DNA from: an uncultured Muribaculaceae bacterium
GTDB lineage: Bacteria; Bacteroidota; Bacteroidia; Bacteroidales; Muribaculaceae
NCBI GenBank assembly: GCA_944321715.1
Contig: CALUMJ010000001.1
Coordinates: 1 to 64,000 of the forward strand
Reading direction: 5' to 3'
DNA length: 64,000 nucleotides
Part shown: one piece after another, positions 45,075 to 54,287 of the stretch
Layout: each line of letters opens with the position of its first letter
Position numbering within the stretch: position 1 is the stretch's first letter
Translations under genes and position numbers: made by a program
Notes under the pieces: generated by a model
What the model saw: only the letters and a program-made list of their open reading frames with translations
Database searches by the model: none
What the model was told of the DNA's origin: nothing

Positions 45075-46694
45075 ATGAAGACAAGTTTCCCTTTTTATTC
45101 TTGGATTCCTCGGCCAATTGGCGCAATCATATTGCTGTTGCTGTTCGTTCCCCTATTCTTTTCGGGCGGAACATATTTAAGCAACATCAACGAAATGGCC
45201 GGGAGCATTGGTACATTGACCGAGGATTTCCAGTTCCTTAGCCTCTGTGCCAGCATAGGCATGTCGATGGTGTTCCCATCCATGCTGCCATATTTGCAAG
45301 CCCGAAATGTAAAGCATGTTTACTTGGGTGGTTACACATTGCTGGCACTCCTCAACGGTGTGTGTGCCGTCACGCAAAGCCTCCCTCTGCTGATGGTGTG
45401 CTGTTTCTTAATCGGCTTTATTCGGGTAGCTCTTGTGCTGAACACCACTTTCATCATTGCTCCTTACCTGCTTGGCATTCAGACACTCGACATGTTCCTG
45501 CATGAACTAGCCACTCCCGAAGAGGCTTATAAAAACGACCATTCGCGCACCATTTTGATGCCTGTGCTGTATTGCTACATACTTTGCATAGTCCAGTTCA
45601 GCAATTACGCATCGGCATGGGTCGCTCACGAATTTAGCTGGGAATACACCTATCTGCTTGTAATAGCCATGATGTTGGTTGCAATGCTTTTGGTATCGTT
45701 TACACTATGCCCGGCACCCACCCACCGGTATCACCTGCCGTGGCGACTCCTGCCCGATGCCATATTGCTGGCAGTAGCAATGGGCGCATTGTGCTATATC
45801 ATGATATTCGGGAAAACATATAACTGGTTCGACAACACATCGATATGCATAGCTTTTGCTGCGATGCTCGCCTGCGGAGGAGCGTTCCTGTGGTTGTCGG
45901 TATCTGTGCGACACGTCACATTGCTGGAACTTGGCATATTCCGCTACCGTTACACATGGTACAGCATCGGCATTTTCGTGCTATTGATGCTCATCAACAG
46001 CAGCACGTTGTTTGTCACCACTTACCTGAAACTGTCAACCAATTCTGGCAACCTTGAAAGTGCGGCCGTTTCTTGCTGGGCAATTCCGGGCTGCGTGGCA
46101 GGACTGGTGTTTACGCTGGTCTGCGTCATGAAGGGAATACATTTCCGTTATATCTACGCTTGTGGATTCTTGCTTATGCTATGTGCCAACCTCTACATGT
46201 ATTTCCATTACCAGACTATGGGCGTGAACAGCCACACCATACCGCCGACTTTGCTTCATTATACAGGAATGCTGATATTGTATTCCGTCACCTGCGCCTT
46301 TGCCATGAAGCACCTGCCCATACGCTATTTTGCCACTTGGCTGTTCCTGATGGTTGCCGTGCGCAATGTCGTGGCACCAGCCATTGGAACTTCGGTTTAT
46401 GGCAATTGGCTCCAAGAACGGCAACAACACTACATCACTCGCCTCGCCCAAGACATCAGCAACGACAACCCGCAATCGTCGGCCATGTTTGCACAAGTCG
46501 CACACTTGGGTCAGCTGCAAGGGAAAGACGGCATTGAAGCCTCTCGCTTGGCCTCCACTATGATGAAAAGTCAAGTTTCATTGCAAGCCACATTAGTGGC
46601 AATGAAAGACATAACCGGCTCGACAATATGGATTTGCCTCGGTAGCGCAATCACCGTGCTGCTAATCCCATACCACAAAAAAGAAAAAACCTAA
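45075..46694 (+). CDS. EmrB-like MFS efflux transporter
   Basis: A 539-residue inner-membrane protein with about 14 segments, the DHA2/EmrB layout, for example IGAIILLLLFVPLFFSGGTY (15-34), LLVIAMMLVAMLLVSFTL and FAAMLACGGAFLWLSV. It is expected to export hydrophobic compounds through EmrA-like and TolC-like partners upstream. The conserved EmrB motif-C is not clearly seen, so the substrate class is open. A long hydrophilic loop near 430-500 contains a run of helical, polar residues (RLAQDISNDNPQSSAMFAQV). Third gene of the operon, start four bases after emrA-like stop. Confidence 0.88.
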   Translation: MKTSFPFYSWIPRPIGAIILLLLFVPLFFSGGTYLSNINEMAGSIGTLTEDFQFLSLCASIGMSMVFPSMLPYLQARNVKHVYLGGYTLLALLNGVCAVTQSLPLLMVCCFLIGFIRVALVLNTTFIIAPYLLGIQTLDMFLHELATPEEAYKNDHSRTILMPVLYCYILCIVQFSNYASAWVAHEFSWEYTYLLVIAMMLVAMLLVSFTLCPAPTHRYHLPWRLLPDAILLAVAMGALCYIMIFGKTYNWFDNTSICIAFAAMLACGGAFLWLSVSVRHVTLLELGIFRYRYTWYSIGIFVLLMLINSSTLFVTTYLKLSTNSGNLESAAVSCWAIPGCVAGLVFTLVCVMKGIHFRYIYACGFLLMLCANLYMYFHYQTMGVNSHTIPPTLLHYTGMLILYSVTCAFAMKHLPIRYFATWLFLMVAVRNVVAPAIGTSVYGNWLQERQQHYITRLAQDISNDNPQSSAMFAQVAHLGQLQGKDGIEASRLASTMMKSQVSLQATLVAMKDITGSTIWICLGSAITVLLIPYHKKEKT

Positions 46695-46837
46695 CTCGCA
46701 CATTTAACCGTCAAGCAAAAATGCAAGTTCTATTAATCGGCAAATACATAAAGTAAAGTACCATGAGATATATGGCATTTTCCCTGCAAAAGCATACAAA
46801 TAATCGAAACACACGGTGCGCGGCCGATTTTATTTCG

Positions 46838-46845
46838 TATTTTTG
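46838..46845 (+). promoter_or_regulatory. -7 box of the vsr-like gene
   Basis: TATTTTTG matches TAnnTTTG and lies 25 bases before the ATG at 46870, supporting that start over the upstream one at 46816. The -33 box is weak. Confidence 0.45.
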
Positions 46846-46869
46846 TGGAAACTGGGAGTGGCACACGTC

Positions 46870-47433
46870 ATGGATATATGGGATAAAAAGAAGCGGTCGG
46901 CAGTAATGGCAAAAATCAAGAGCAAGGACACTAAGCCCGAGCTGATTGTGCGCCGTTACCTATATTCACGTGGATACCGATACTTGAAGAATGTAAAGGG
47001 GCTGCCAGGTACACCCGACATCGTGCTGCGCCGCTACGGCATCGTCATCTTTATTCATGGTTGCTTCTGGCACGGTCACAGCGTCGATGGTCACTTGCCG
47101 CACTCCAACGTGGAGTTTTGGGAAGAAAAAATAAACCGGAACCGCAGCCGTGACGAACGCGACAAGGCCGAATTGCGGCGAATGGGCTGGAAAGTGATGA
47201 CCGTGTGGGAGTGCCAGCTGCGCCCCGCTGTCAGAGAGAATACGTTGCGCGAAATCGAATACCTAATCAACCACACTTTCCTGCAACGCTACAGCACCCA
47301 ATCGCCGACACCACAACAATACACCATGCCCGAAACCAGCACTCCTGCTGCAATGGCAGCAGAGCCGCCGACACCATACGGCAACAAGGCAAACAACAGT
47401 GAAACCGACAAACAGCAAACGCCCACCGAATGA
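46870..47433 (+). CDS. vsr: Vsr-family very short patch repair endonuclease, orphan
   Basis: A 187-residue mismatch endonuclease. Vsr nicks DNA 5' of T in T:G mismatches made by deamination of 5-methylcytosine. The start MDIWDKKKRSAVMAKIKSKD is the conserved N-terminus, KPELIVRRYLYSRGYRY and PGTPDIVLRRYGIVIFIHGCFWHGH hold the PD-type nuclease residues (Asp in TPDIVL and His in HGCFWHGH), and the end of the domain is GWKVMTVWECQLR. After the domain there is an unusual tail of about 45 residues, rich in Thr, Pro, Gln and Ser (STQSPTPQQYTMPETST). No dcm-type methylase is adjacent, which is unusual for vsr. A terminator overlaps the stop. Confidence 0.92.
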   Translation: MDIWDKKKRSAVMAKIKSKDTKPELIVRRYLYSRGYRYLKNVKGLPGTPDIVLRRYGIVIFIHGCFWHGHSVDGHLPHSNVEFWEEKINRNRSRDERDKAELRRMGWKVMTVWECQLRPAVRENTLREIEYLINHTFLQRYSTQSPTPQQYTMPETSTPAAMAAEPPTPYGNKANNSETDKQQTPTE

Positions 47434-47452
47434 CATATTGCGGTGGGCGTTT
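47417..47452 (+). terminator. Terminator of vsr, overlapping its stop codon
   Basis: AAACGCCCACCG (47417-47428) pairs exactly with CGGTGGGCGTTT (47441-47452); the vsr stop TGA lies in the loop. Confidence 0.85.
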
Positions 47453-47526
47453 GGCATCTAACTGATTTAATTATATAACCCTATGGCATGATTGCTTTCG
47501 CCATAAATACAGGCAACTGTTTCTTG

Positions 47527-48321
47527 TCACTTGATTGCAAATATTGTTGACACTTTACTGCGAACCTTTACCACGCCATTGCGACGGTCGGTGTCGCCAC
47601 GCCGTTCATGCGACGGTGCTACGACTATATTCACCACATCGCCAAGTTTCACGCCTGCTGCATCGGCAAGAGCCGTGGCATTAGCTTTGGCATCGATAAA
47701 TGCTTCCACCCGTGCTTGCTTGAGATATTCCTCGATATTGCTGCACGACATTTCGGCAACTTCCACGCGTACCACTGTTTTATTGTCTTTTACAGCTTCT
47801 TTGATTTTTTCCACCATGTCGAAACTGTTAAGCGTGATTTCATAGCTGCGCATTCCTTGACGCATCATGCGCGGCGCGGCTTTTGGACGGCTATGCCTGT
47901 CGTATTTCTTCACCGAATCGGGCAATTGGCGTCGCTGCGGCTGGCGGTTGAACCTATCTTTGCGGTCAGCAACCATGACGTCGCGCCTGATGCGCTCGTC
48001 AAACCTGCGCACAGGCCTGTCGGGAACTTCTCGCTCAACCACAGCATCACGCGATACTCCCAAATTCTCAAGCTGCTTTAGCAAATCGGCTTCGGCATCG
48101 TCAATCGACACTGCCGTGCCATCATCGCCCGGTTGGGCAAATCCACACAAATCCACCACAACACACACATTATCGGGAATTGCTTCCACCTCGGCTGTTC
48201 CTGTAACTTCGATTGTTCGAGGTGTAGCCATACCTCCGTTATTGCGCTGCATAGGCTGTGCCGATGCGGCAGATGCAAACAGCAACACAGTTGCTATCGG
48301 TAATAAAATACTCTTGTTCAT
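47527..48321 (-). CDS. SIMPL domain protein
   Basis: A 264-residue exported protein: signal peptide KSILLPIATVLLFASAASA (3-21), then TIEVTGTAEVEAIPDNVCVVVDLCG and later EEYLKQARVEAFIDAKANATALADAAGVKLGDVVNI, the SIMPL (DUF541) core. Between, an insert of about 60 residues (100-160) is very rich in Arg, Asp and Pro (RPVRRFDERIRRDVMVADRK) and is not part of the usual fold. Family members are periplasmic or surface proteins of uncertain role. Monocistronic, on the strand opposite to vsr. Confidence 0.85.
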   Translation of the reverse strand: MNKSILLPIATVLLFASAASAQPMQRNNGGMATPRTIEVTGTAEVEAIPDNVCVVVDLCGFAQPGDDGTAVSIDDAEADLLKQLENLGVSRDAVVEREVPDRPVRRFDERIRRDVMVADRKDRFNRQPQRRQLPDSVKKYDRHSRPKAAPRMMRQGMRSYEITLNSFDMVEKIKEAVKDNKTVVRVEVAEMSCSNIEEYLKQARVEAFIDAKANATALADAAGVKLGDVVNIVVAPSHERRGDTDRRNGVVKVRSKVSTIFAIK

Positions 48322-48601
48322 AACATCTGTATTAATTGGTTAAACTGTTTCTTTGATGCTCGGCAAGCAGGCCAAGTTTAATTTGTTATCCTTTTTTAGC
48401 ACTGTGGCATATAAAAATGCACAAAACGCCAACTTTTCCCTTAAAGTTATTAAAATAATAGATTTCTACACCTGCATCATAGTAACCGCAGTGGCACTAT
48501 ATATTTTACGGGAAATTTTTATTATTTTTGAACCATGCTAATGCATAGTGCCGCCTCGGCGCGGCGGCAAGGCGCATGAATAACACACAAAGACAGTAAG
48601 T

Positions 48602-50179
48602 ATGGTAATGAAACGAATCTCTTCTTTATTGGTTGGCATTGCGATGGGAGTGGTAAGTCAGTGTATGGCACAATCATCGCTCGGCACATGGGGCGACCAA
48701 GGTAACGGAACATACGTCAACCCTATATTAAACGCCGATTATTCCGACCCCGATGTCATAAGGGTCGGCGAAAAGTATTACATGGTTGCATCTGATTTCC
48801 ATTTCATGGGAATGCAAGTCCTTGAATCCGACGACATGGTCAACTGGCGGTTGCTGTCGCAAGTATATTCACGATTAGACTACCCTGGCTGGGATAGCAA
48901 CGAGCATTACGGCGGCGGCTCGTGGGCCCCGTCAATCCGCTATCACGACGGCAAGCTCTGGGTGTACTTCTGCACTCCCGACGAAGGGCTGTTCATGTCA
49001 AATGCTACCAATCCGGCAGGCCCATGGAGCTCGTTGCACAACGTGTGCCACGTGAGCGGCTGGGAAGACCCATGCCCATTCTGGGACGAAGACGGGCAAG
49101 CCTACCTTGGCCACAGCATTCTCGGCGCAGGCCCGATAATCATACACAAAATGAGTGCCGACGGCCGACAACTGCTCGACGACGGCTACACCGTTTATAC
49201 CGGCCCTGTGGCCGAAGGGACAAAAATCCACAAGCGCGATGGATATTATTACCTAAGCATCCCCGAAGGTGGCGTGCAAGTGGGATGGCAAAGTGTGCTA
49301 CGCTCAAAAAACATATATGGCCCCTACGAGAAACGCGTGGTGCTTGAACAAGGTAGCACCCCAATCAACGGCCCACACCAAGGTGCAATGGTCGATACCC
49401 CCGACGGCGAATGGTATTTCTTTCACTTCCAGCAATACAACCCTCTCGGTAGAGTGGTGCACTTGCAACCGATGCATTGGGAAAACGGCTGGCCTGTAAT
49501 CGGTGTTGACATCGACCGCAACGGAATAGGCGAACCTGTGGCCGTATGGCCTAAGCCAAACATAAAAGGGGATTTTGACATTGAAACACCGCAGACCGAC
49601 GATGATTTCAATTCCGACCGTCTGGGGCTACAATGGCAGTTCAATCATAATGCAGCCGAGCAGGCCTGGTCGCTTGCGACTCGAAAAGGCATGCTCACAT
49701 TGCAAGCCCTCCAAGCCAGCGATTTCAAATCGGCACGTAACACACTCACACAAAAGACTGTCGGATATCGTGGCACAGCTACGGTAAAAATGGACTTCGG
49801 ACGCATAGCCGACGGACAGCGATGCGGAATTGCATGCATGGGTGCGCGCAACAACGTGCTTGGCGTGAAAAAGGAGCATGGCGAGGCGATGCTATACCTT
49901 GAAGCCGACGGAAAAGAAGTGGAAACCTGTGACGTGCGCGGCAAAGTGGTTTATCTGCGTTTGCAGGCCGATGCCACATCAAACAGCTATGCCCTGTTGT
50001 ATAGCCACGACGGGAAAAAATTTGTACAAGTGGGCGAACCATTCACCATGGAGTTTGGCAACTGGAAAGGTGTCCGTGTGGGATTATATTGCTATAATAC
50101 AGTCGCCGATGGCGGAGAAGTATCGTTCGACTGGTTCACTTACTGCCACGACGGCCCTGCCGCCAGCATATTAAAATAA
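48602..50179 (+). CDS. Glycoside hydrolase family 43 protein
   Basis: A 525-residue secreted glycosidase, likely a beta-xylosidase or alpha-L-arabinofuranosidase of the GH43_12 type. The signal peptide is residues 4-23. The five-blade propeller has the catalytic base in NADYSDPDVIRVGEKYYMV near 42, the Asp modulator in VSGWEDPCPFWDEDGQAYLG near 150, and the acid in TGPVAEGTKIHKRDGYYYLS near 200; a C-terminal beta-sandwich follows (340-525). Start at ATG 48602 or the second Met at 48608. A CE2 acetyl esterase lies three genes downstream on the same strand, so together they suit trimming of substituted xylan; an S24 repressor and a nucleoside kinase lie between. Confidence 0.9.
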   Translation: MVMKRISSLLVGIAMGVVSQCMAQSSLGTWGDQGNGTYVNPILNADYSDPDVIRVGEKYYMVASDFHFMGMQVLESDDMVNWRLLSQVYSRLDYPGWDSNEHYGGGSWAPSIRYHDGKLWVYFCTPDEGLFMSNATNPAGPWSSLHNVCHVSGWEDPCPFWDEDGQAYLGHSILGAGPIIIHKMSADGRQLLDDGYTVYTGPVAEGTKIHKRDGYYYLSIPEGGVQVGWQSVLRSKNIYGPYEKRVVLEQGSTPINGPHQGAMVDTPDGEWYFFHFQQYNPLGRVVHLQPMHWENGWPVIGVDIDRNGIGEPVAVWPKPNIKGDFDIETPQTDDDFNSDRLGLQWQFNHNAAEQAWSLATRKGMLTLQALQASDFKSARNTLTQKTVGYRGTATVKMDFGRIADGQRCGIACMGARNNVLGVKKEHGEAMLYLEADGKEVETCDVRGKVVYLRLQADATSNSYALLYSHDGKKFVQVGEPFTMEFGNWKGVRVGLYCYNTVADGGEVSFDWFTYCHDGPAASILK

Positions 50180-50269
50180 TTAAATTTATCCCGCGGAGAT
50201 GTTTAAAATTTTGCATTAATATCTGAATAGACTCTAAATATATTTAAAAATACTCCAACTGTGGCAATA

Positions 50270-50288
50270 TTACCAAATTTATTGGTAA
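50270..50288. promoter_or_regulatory. Palindromic operator upstream of the S24 repressor gene
   Basis: TTACCAA-ATTTA-TTGGTAA is a perfect seven-base inverted repeat with a five-base spacer, 24 bases before the repressor's ATG, with CAAT/ATTG flanks that nearly extend it. Location and symmetry suggest self-regulation by the HTH protein. Confidence 0.6.
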
Positions 50289-50312
50289 ATTGCAAAACAA
50301 ATTAGCGGTATC

Positions 50313-51017
50313 ATGACGTATAACAACAACGACATAATTAGCCGATTGCGGTATATAATCGACGAGATGAACATGACGCAAAGCGAGTTTGCCATGCACA
50401 TAGGCATCGACTCTTCCAACTTGTCGAAATACCTCAACGGCAAACTGGCTATCAACGAATCACTTATCAACCGCATTGTGGTGAACTTGGGGTTGTCGAA
50501 GACATGGCTTGAAACTGGCAACGACCTGCCATACTCCAAGCAGCAATCAATGACACCAAGCCGCACCGTAGTTAACGGACGCATCAGTAACGAACAGGCC
50601 AATAAACCGGGCGTGGAGGGGATTCCTGTATATGACATCGACGTAACTGCCGGAATGATTCCGCGCGACAGAATGTTTGTCAACGAGAATATCATAGGTT
50701 ATATCGACCTGCCCACCATGTCGCAAGATTGCCGCATCATACGTGTGAGCGGCGACAGCATGGCACCAGTCATACGCAGCGGCGATATGCTTGCCGTGCG
50801 CGAACTGTCAAACACGCAAAACATATTTTGGGGGCAAATCTACGTCGTGCTGCTCGACGACTATTGCATGGTGAAATATGTGCGCCGCCACGATGACCCC
50901 GACAAAGTAATCCTGCGAAGCGAAAACCCCGAATATGACGACATAGAAATAAACCGCACCGATATACGCGAAATGATGTTTGTACAAAACATTATACACA
51001 TAGACACACGAATGTAA
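50313..51017 (+). CDS. XRE-type helix-turn-helix regulator with S24 (LexA-like) domain
   Basis: A 234-residue regulator. The N-terminal HTH is MTQSEFAMHIGIDSSNLSKYLNGK near 21-44. The C-terminal S24 domain (from about 100) carries DVTAG, a plausible self-cleavage site, IIRVSGDSMAPVIRSGDML with the catalytic Ser near 148 and YCMVKYVRRHDDPD with the Lys near 187. Such phage-repressor-like proteins respond to RecA/DNA damage in studied cases. A palindromic operator lies upstream. No prophage genes are near; the nucleoside kinase gene begins 13 bases downstream and is probably in the same transcript. Confidence 0.88.
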   Translation: MTYNNNDIISRLRYIIDEMNMTQSEFAMHIGIDSSNLSKYLNGKLAINESLINRIVVNLGLSKTWLETGNDLPYSKQQSMTPSRTVVNGRISNEQANKPGVEGIPVYDIDVTAGMIPRDRMFVNENIIGYIDLPTMSQDCRIIRVSGDSMAPVIRSGDMLAVRELSNTQNIFWGQIYVVLLDDYCMVKYVRRHDDPDKVILRSENPEYDDIEINRTDIREMMFVQNIIHIDTRM

Positions 51018-51030
51018 AATCCACAATATT

Positions 51031-52713
51031 ATGACCGAGCCACTTAACATCTATTGTAAAAACACAGGCGAATACCTTCCCGTAAAAGGAGGAGAAACCT
51101 TGCTTGAAATATATGAGCGCATTAAAGACCGCATAAGCATCACCCCCATCTGCGCACATGTCAACAACAAGACCGAAGACCTGCACTTCCCGGTTTATAA
51201 GCCCAACATGGTGGAGTTTCTCGACCTTTCGTCACCCTCAGGCTCGCGAGTATATATCCGCTCATTGTGTATGGTCCTTTACAAGGCGATGCTCGAAGTG
51301 TGTCCGGCAATGCGGCTGCGCATGCGACACTCCATTTCCAACGGATACTACGCACAAATCGTCGATAAGGACGAAAACGAGGTCGTTCCTAACGACGAAC
51401 TTGTAACTCAAATCAAGCAGCAAATGCACAATATCGTTGACCAAGACATCCCATTCATTCGCCGCCAACGCCTCACGAGCGACGTGCGCAAGATATTTGT
51501 CGAAGCACAATTGTACGACAAGGTGGAGCTGCTCGATACTTCCGATGAAATATACTCGGTGTATTATACACTTGGCGATACACCCGACAGTTATTACGGC
51601 AACCTCGCCCCATCGACTGGCTCACTACAAGTATTCGATTTGGTAAAATACCATAACGGCATGTTGCTGCTCGGCCCCGATGCCAAGCTTCCGAGAAAGG
51701 CCAAAATGCCAATACATCAGGACAAAATGCTGCGAGCATTTGACGATTACTTGAAATTCAATGAAATAGTGGGCATAACCAATGTCGCCGAACTCAACCG
51801 TGCTGTCATCGAGGGAAAAACATCGATGCTCATCAACGTGGCCGAAGCCATGCACGATGCCTGTTTTTCACGCATCGCATACGAAATAGCACAACGCTAC
51901 CGACAAGGAAAAGCCCACATTGTGCTGATTGCCGGCCCTTCGTCAAGCGGTAAAACCACTTCGTCGCGCCGCTTGGCCATACAACTGATGATTAACCGCA
52001 TCATTCCACGGGTTATTTCGCTCGACAACTACTTTGTCAACCGCGAAAACACGCCCAAAGACGAAAATGGCGATTATGACTATGAATCGCTATACGCACT
52101 CGACCTTGAATTGTTCAACAAGCACATGAAACAACTTCTCGCTGGAGAAGAAGTGGATATGCCAACCTATGACTTCACCTCGGGAAAACGTGTTTACAAG
52201 GGCGAGAAAATGCACTTGGACTACAACAATGTGCTACTAATAGAGGGTATCCACGGATTGAACCCCGAATTAACTGCACAAATCCCCGAGGAACAGAAAT
52301 TCCGCCTTTACGTGTCGGCCCTCACCACGCTGACCATCGACGACCACAACTGGGTACCAACAACCGACAATCGTCTGTTGCGCCGAATCATACGCGACCA
52401 CAAATACCGCGGCTCGGACGCACTGAGCACAATAGCCCGATGGCCGAGTGTACGACGGGGCGAAGAAAAGTGGATTTTCCCATTCCAAGAAAATGCCGAC
52501 GCCACATTCAATTCGTCGCTGCTGTTTGAATTGGGCGTGATGAAAGAATATGCCATGCCTCTGCTGCGCAAAGTGCCTCGCAACACGCCCGAATTTGCCG
52601 AAGCTGTGAGGTTACTCACTTTCCTCAGCTACTTCCTGCCAATAAGCGAGGAACAAATACCCAGCACGAGCCTGTTGCGTGAATTCCTCGGAGGCAGCAG
52701 TTTCCATTACTAA
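51031..52713 (+). CDS. Nucleoside kinase with TGS-like N-terminus (uridine-kinase-type)
   Basis: A 560-residue protein. Residues 1-120 look like a TGS/threonyl-tRNA synthetase N-terminal region (KGGETLLEIYERIKDRI, RLRMRHSISNGYYAQI), as in the long nucleoside kinases of Bacteroidetes and Clostridia. The kinase domain from about 290 has Walker A IAGPSSSGKTTSSRRLAIQL, DNYFVNRENTPKDENGDYDYE and a lid-type RDHKYRGSDALSTIARWPSVRRGE. It phosphorylates a nucleoside, probably uridine. It follows the S24 regulator and precedes the CE2 esterase by 23 bases, so an operon is likely. Confidence 0.88.
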   Translation: MTEPLNIYCKNTGEYLPVKGGETLLEIYERIKDRISITPICAHVNNKTEDLHFPVYKPNMVEFLDLSSPSGSRVYIRSLCMVLYKAMLEVCPAMRLRMRHSISNGYYAQIVDKDENEVVPNDELVTQIKQQMHNIVDQDIPFIRRQRLTSDVRKIFVEAQLYDKVELLDTSDEIYSVYYTLGDTPDSYYGNLAPSTGSLQVFDLVKYHNGMLLLGPDAKLPRKAKMPIHQDKMLRAFDDYLKFNEIVGITNVAELNRAVIEGKTSMLINVAEAMHDACFSRIAYEIAQRYRQGKAHIVLIAGPSSSGKTTSSRRLAIQLMINRIIPRVISLDNYFVNRENTPKDENGDYDYESLYALDLELFNKHMKQLLAGEEVDMPTYDFTSGKRVYKGEKMHLDYNNVLLIEGIHGLNPELTAQIPEEQKFRLYVSALTTLTIDDHNWVPTTDNRLLRRIIRDHKYRGSDALSTIARWPSVRRGEEKWIFPFQENADATFNSSLLFELGVMKEYAMPLLRKVPRNTPEFAEAVRLLTFLSYFLPISEEQIPSTSLLREFLGGSSFHY

Positions 52714-52736
52714 AACTCATCATACAAACCTATATA

Positions 52737-53804
52737 ATGAAACACCTGATTTTAACCATTTCAATGCTGCTATGCGCAGCAATCAACGTCATGCCACAAA
52801 CCAAACATGTGGAAGCCGACAACGAAAACATACGTTATGAAGGACGTATCAATTTCACCGATGCAAAAGCCCCTACAATGGGCTATCCTGGAACAACTAT
52901 CACAGCTTGCTTCACTGGCACTTCGGTTGCCATGAAAATGAAACCCGGCAGCGGATATTTCATGGTGAGCGTCGATGACAAGGATTTACACAAAATACAT
53001 TTCGGCGAAACCGACAGCGTTCTCACCATTGCAACCGGCCTGCCACAAGGCCGACACACGGTCAAAGCTATGCTTGTGACAGAGCAATATGAGCAACATG
53101 CAGTTTTCAATGGGTTCTTAATCGACGACGATGCCGAATTGCTCGACATGGGCAAGGATAACCGCACGTTGATTGAATTCATAGGCGACTCCATGACTTG
53201 CGGATATGGAACAGAGGCCTCCGACTGGTCAATCCATTACGACCCGTCAAATTCCAATTTCTTCTACACCTACGCTGCCATCATTGCCCGTGAACTCAAT
53301 CTGAGGCTGACGGTCGTGGCCCGTTCGGGAATAGGCGCATACCGCAACTACAACGGCAAATACGATGGTGGAATCATGCCGCAGTGGTATGACTACACGC
53401 TCATATACGACAAGTCGCAACTGTGGAACTCTGCCGGCAACATTCCCGACATTTTGTGCATCGACCTTGGAACTAACGACTTCAGCACCACCGGTTGGGA
53501 TGCCGAGCTGTACAGGCAAGGCTATGAAAAATTTGTGCGCCACTTGCGCTCGCTATATCCCGACACCAAGATTGTTATCCTGTCGGGCTGTATGCTGAAC
53601 GGCGAACAATTGGAACTGCAAAACGCCGCACTCGACAAAATCTACAACACACTGAAGGCTGAGGGCGACAACAGCGTTTACCGCTTTGACTTCACCCCAC
53701 AAAACGGCAGCCTTGGATATGGAGCCGACTACCACCCATCGAAGGCACAGCACCGCAAGATGGCCAACGAACTAATCCCATTCCTGCGTACATTGCAGAA
53801 ATGA
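52737..53804 (+). CDS. CE2-type SGNH carbohydrate esterase
   Basis: A 355-residue secreted esterase: signal peptide (1-21, LTISMLLCAAINVMP), N-terminal beta-sandwich (25-130, HVEADNENIRYEGRINF) and an SGNH domain with the nucleophile in EFIGDSMTCGYGTE near 149, LGTNDFS near 248 and the His in GADYHPSKAQHRKM near 332. The two-domain layout is that of CE2 acetylxylan esterases. It removes acetyl groups from xylan or glucomannan, complementing the GH43 enzyme. A strong terminator follows at 53852. Confidence 0.9.
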   Translation: MKHLILTISMLLCAAINVMPQTKHVEADNENIRYEGRINFTDAKAPTMGYPGTTITACFTGTSVAMKMKPGSGYFMVSVDDKDLHKIHFGETDSVLTIATGLPQGRHTVKAMLVTEQYEQHAVFNGFLIDDDAELLDMGKDNRTLIEFIGDSMTCGYGTEASDWSIHYDPSNSNFFYTYAAIIARELNLRLTVVARSGIGAYRNYNGKYDGGIMPQWYDYTLIYDKSQLWNSAGNIPDILCIDLGTNDFSTTGWDAELYRQGYEKFVRHLRSLYPDTKIVILSGCMLNGEQLELQNAALDKIYNTLKAEGDNSVYRFDFTPQNGSLGYGADYHPSKAQHRKMANELIPFLRTLQK

Positions 53805-53851
53805 TATTTTAACCCAAATCGGTCATTAGATTTGGGGGTAAGCAACCGATG

Positions 53852-53884
53852 ATGGGGGCGTGTCGTTACACAGCCCCCATTTTA
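53852..53884. terminator. Terminator between the CE2 gene and the convergent 53887 gene
   Basis: ATGGGGGC (53852-53859) pairs with GCCCCCAT (53873-53880), with GTGT/ACAC inside; plus strand continues TTTTACC. Confidence 0.85.
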
Positions 53885-53886
53885 CC

Positions 53887-54219
53887 CTATTTTAAATGGT
53901 ATTTCACACCGTGGTCGAGGATTTTTTCAAGCACATCTTGGAATATGGCCTCAACCTCCGACGGCGACCATGAATAATCGTCTTTATATTCGTCACACAG
54001 CATTTCGGGCAACCCTGTTACATCAAGCCCGAGGCTTTGTGCAAGTGTCGCAGTGTCGTCCTTATCGACAATTGCAAACCTTTTATGTTCCTTATCGTCA
54101 AAGTCATAATAGTTAAGACACACCACAAGTTGTAAGAAATCGTCTATGCCAGCTTCGAGTGCCGCCCACGTTTCAAGGTCTTCATGTGAGCTTGCAAAGC
54201 ATAAATAATCTACAATCAT
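53887..54219 (-). CDS. Hypothetical acidic protein
   Basis: A 110-residue acidic protein without signal peptide or membrane segment. I do not recognise it. It starts MIVDYLCFASSHEDLETWAA, has ALEAGIDDFLQLVVCLNYYDF, RFAIVDKDDTATLAQSLGLD and a C-terminal helix YSWSPSEVEAIFQDVLEKIL. Two cysteines and a high Asp/Glu content are the only notable points. It stands alone between convergent and divergent neighbours. A small immunity-type protein is one possibility but nothing supports it directly. Confidence 0.6.
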   Translation of the reverse strand: MIVDYLCFASSHEDLETWAALEAGIDDFLQLVVCLNYYDFDDKEHKRFAIVDKDDTATLAQSLGLDVTGLPEMLCDEYKDDYSWSPSEVEAIFQDVLEKILDHGVKYHLK

Positions 54220-54287
54220 AGCCGAGAAAGTATTATTTTGATACCAATATCCAAAAATAGCAATTTTTTCAGTACGTTTGCAGCGTC

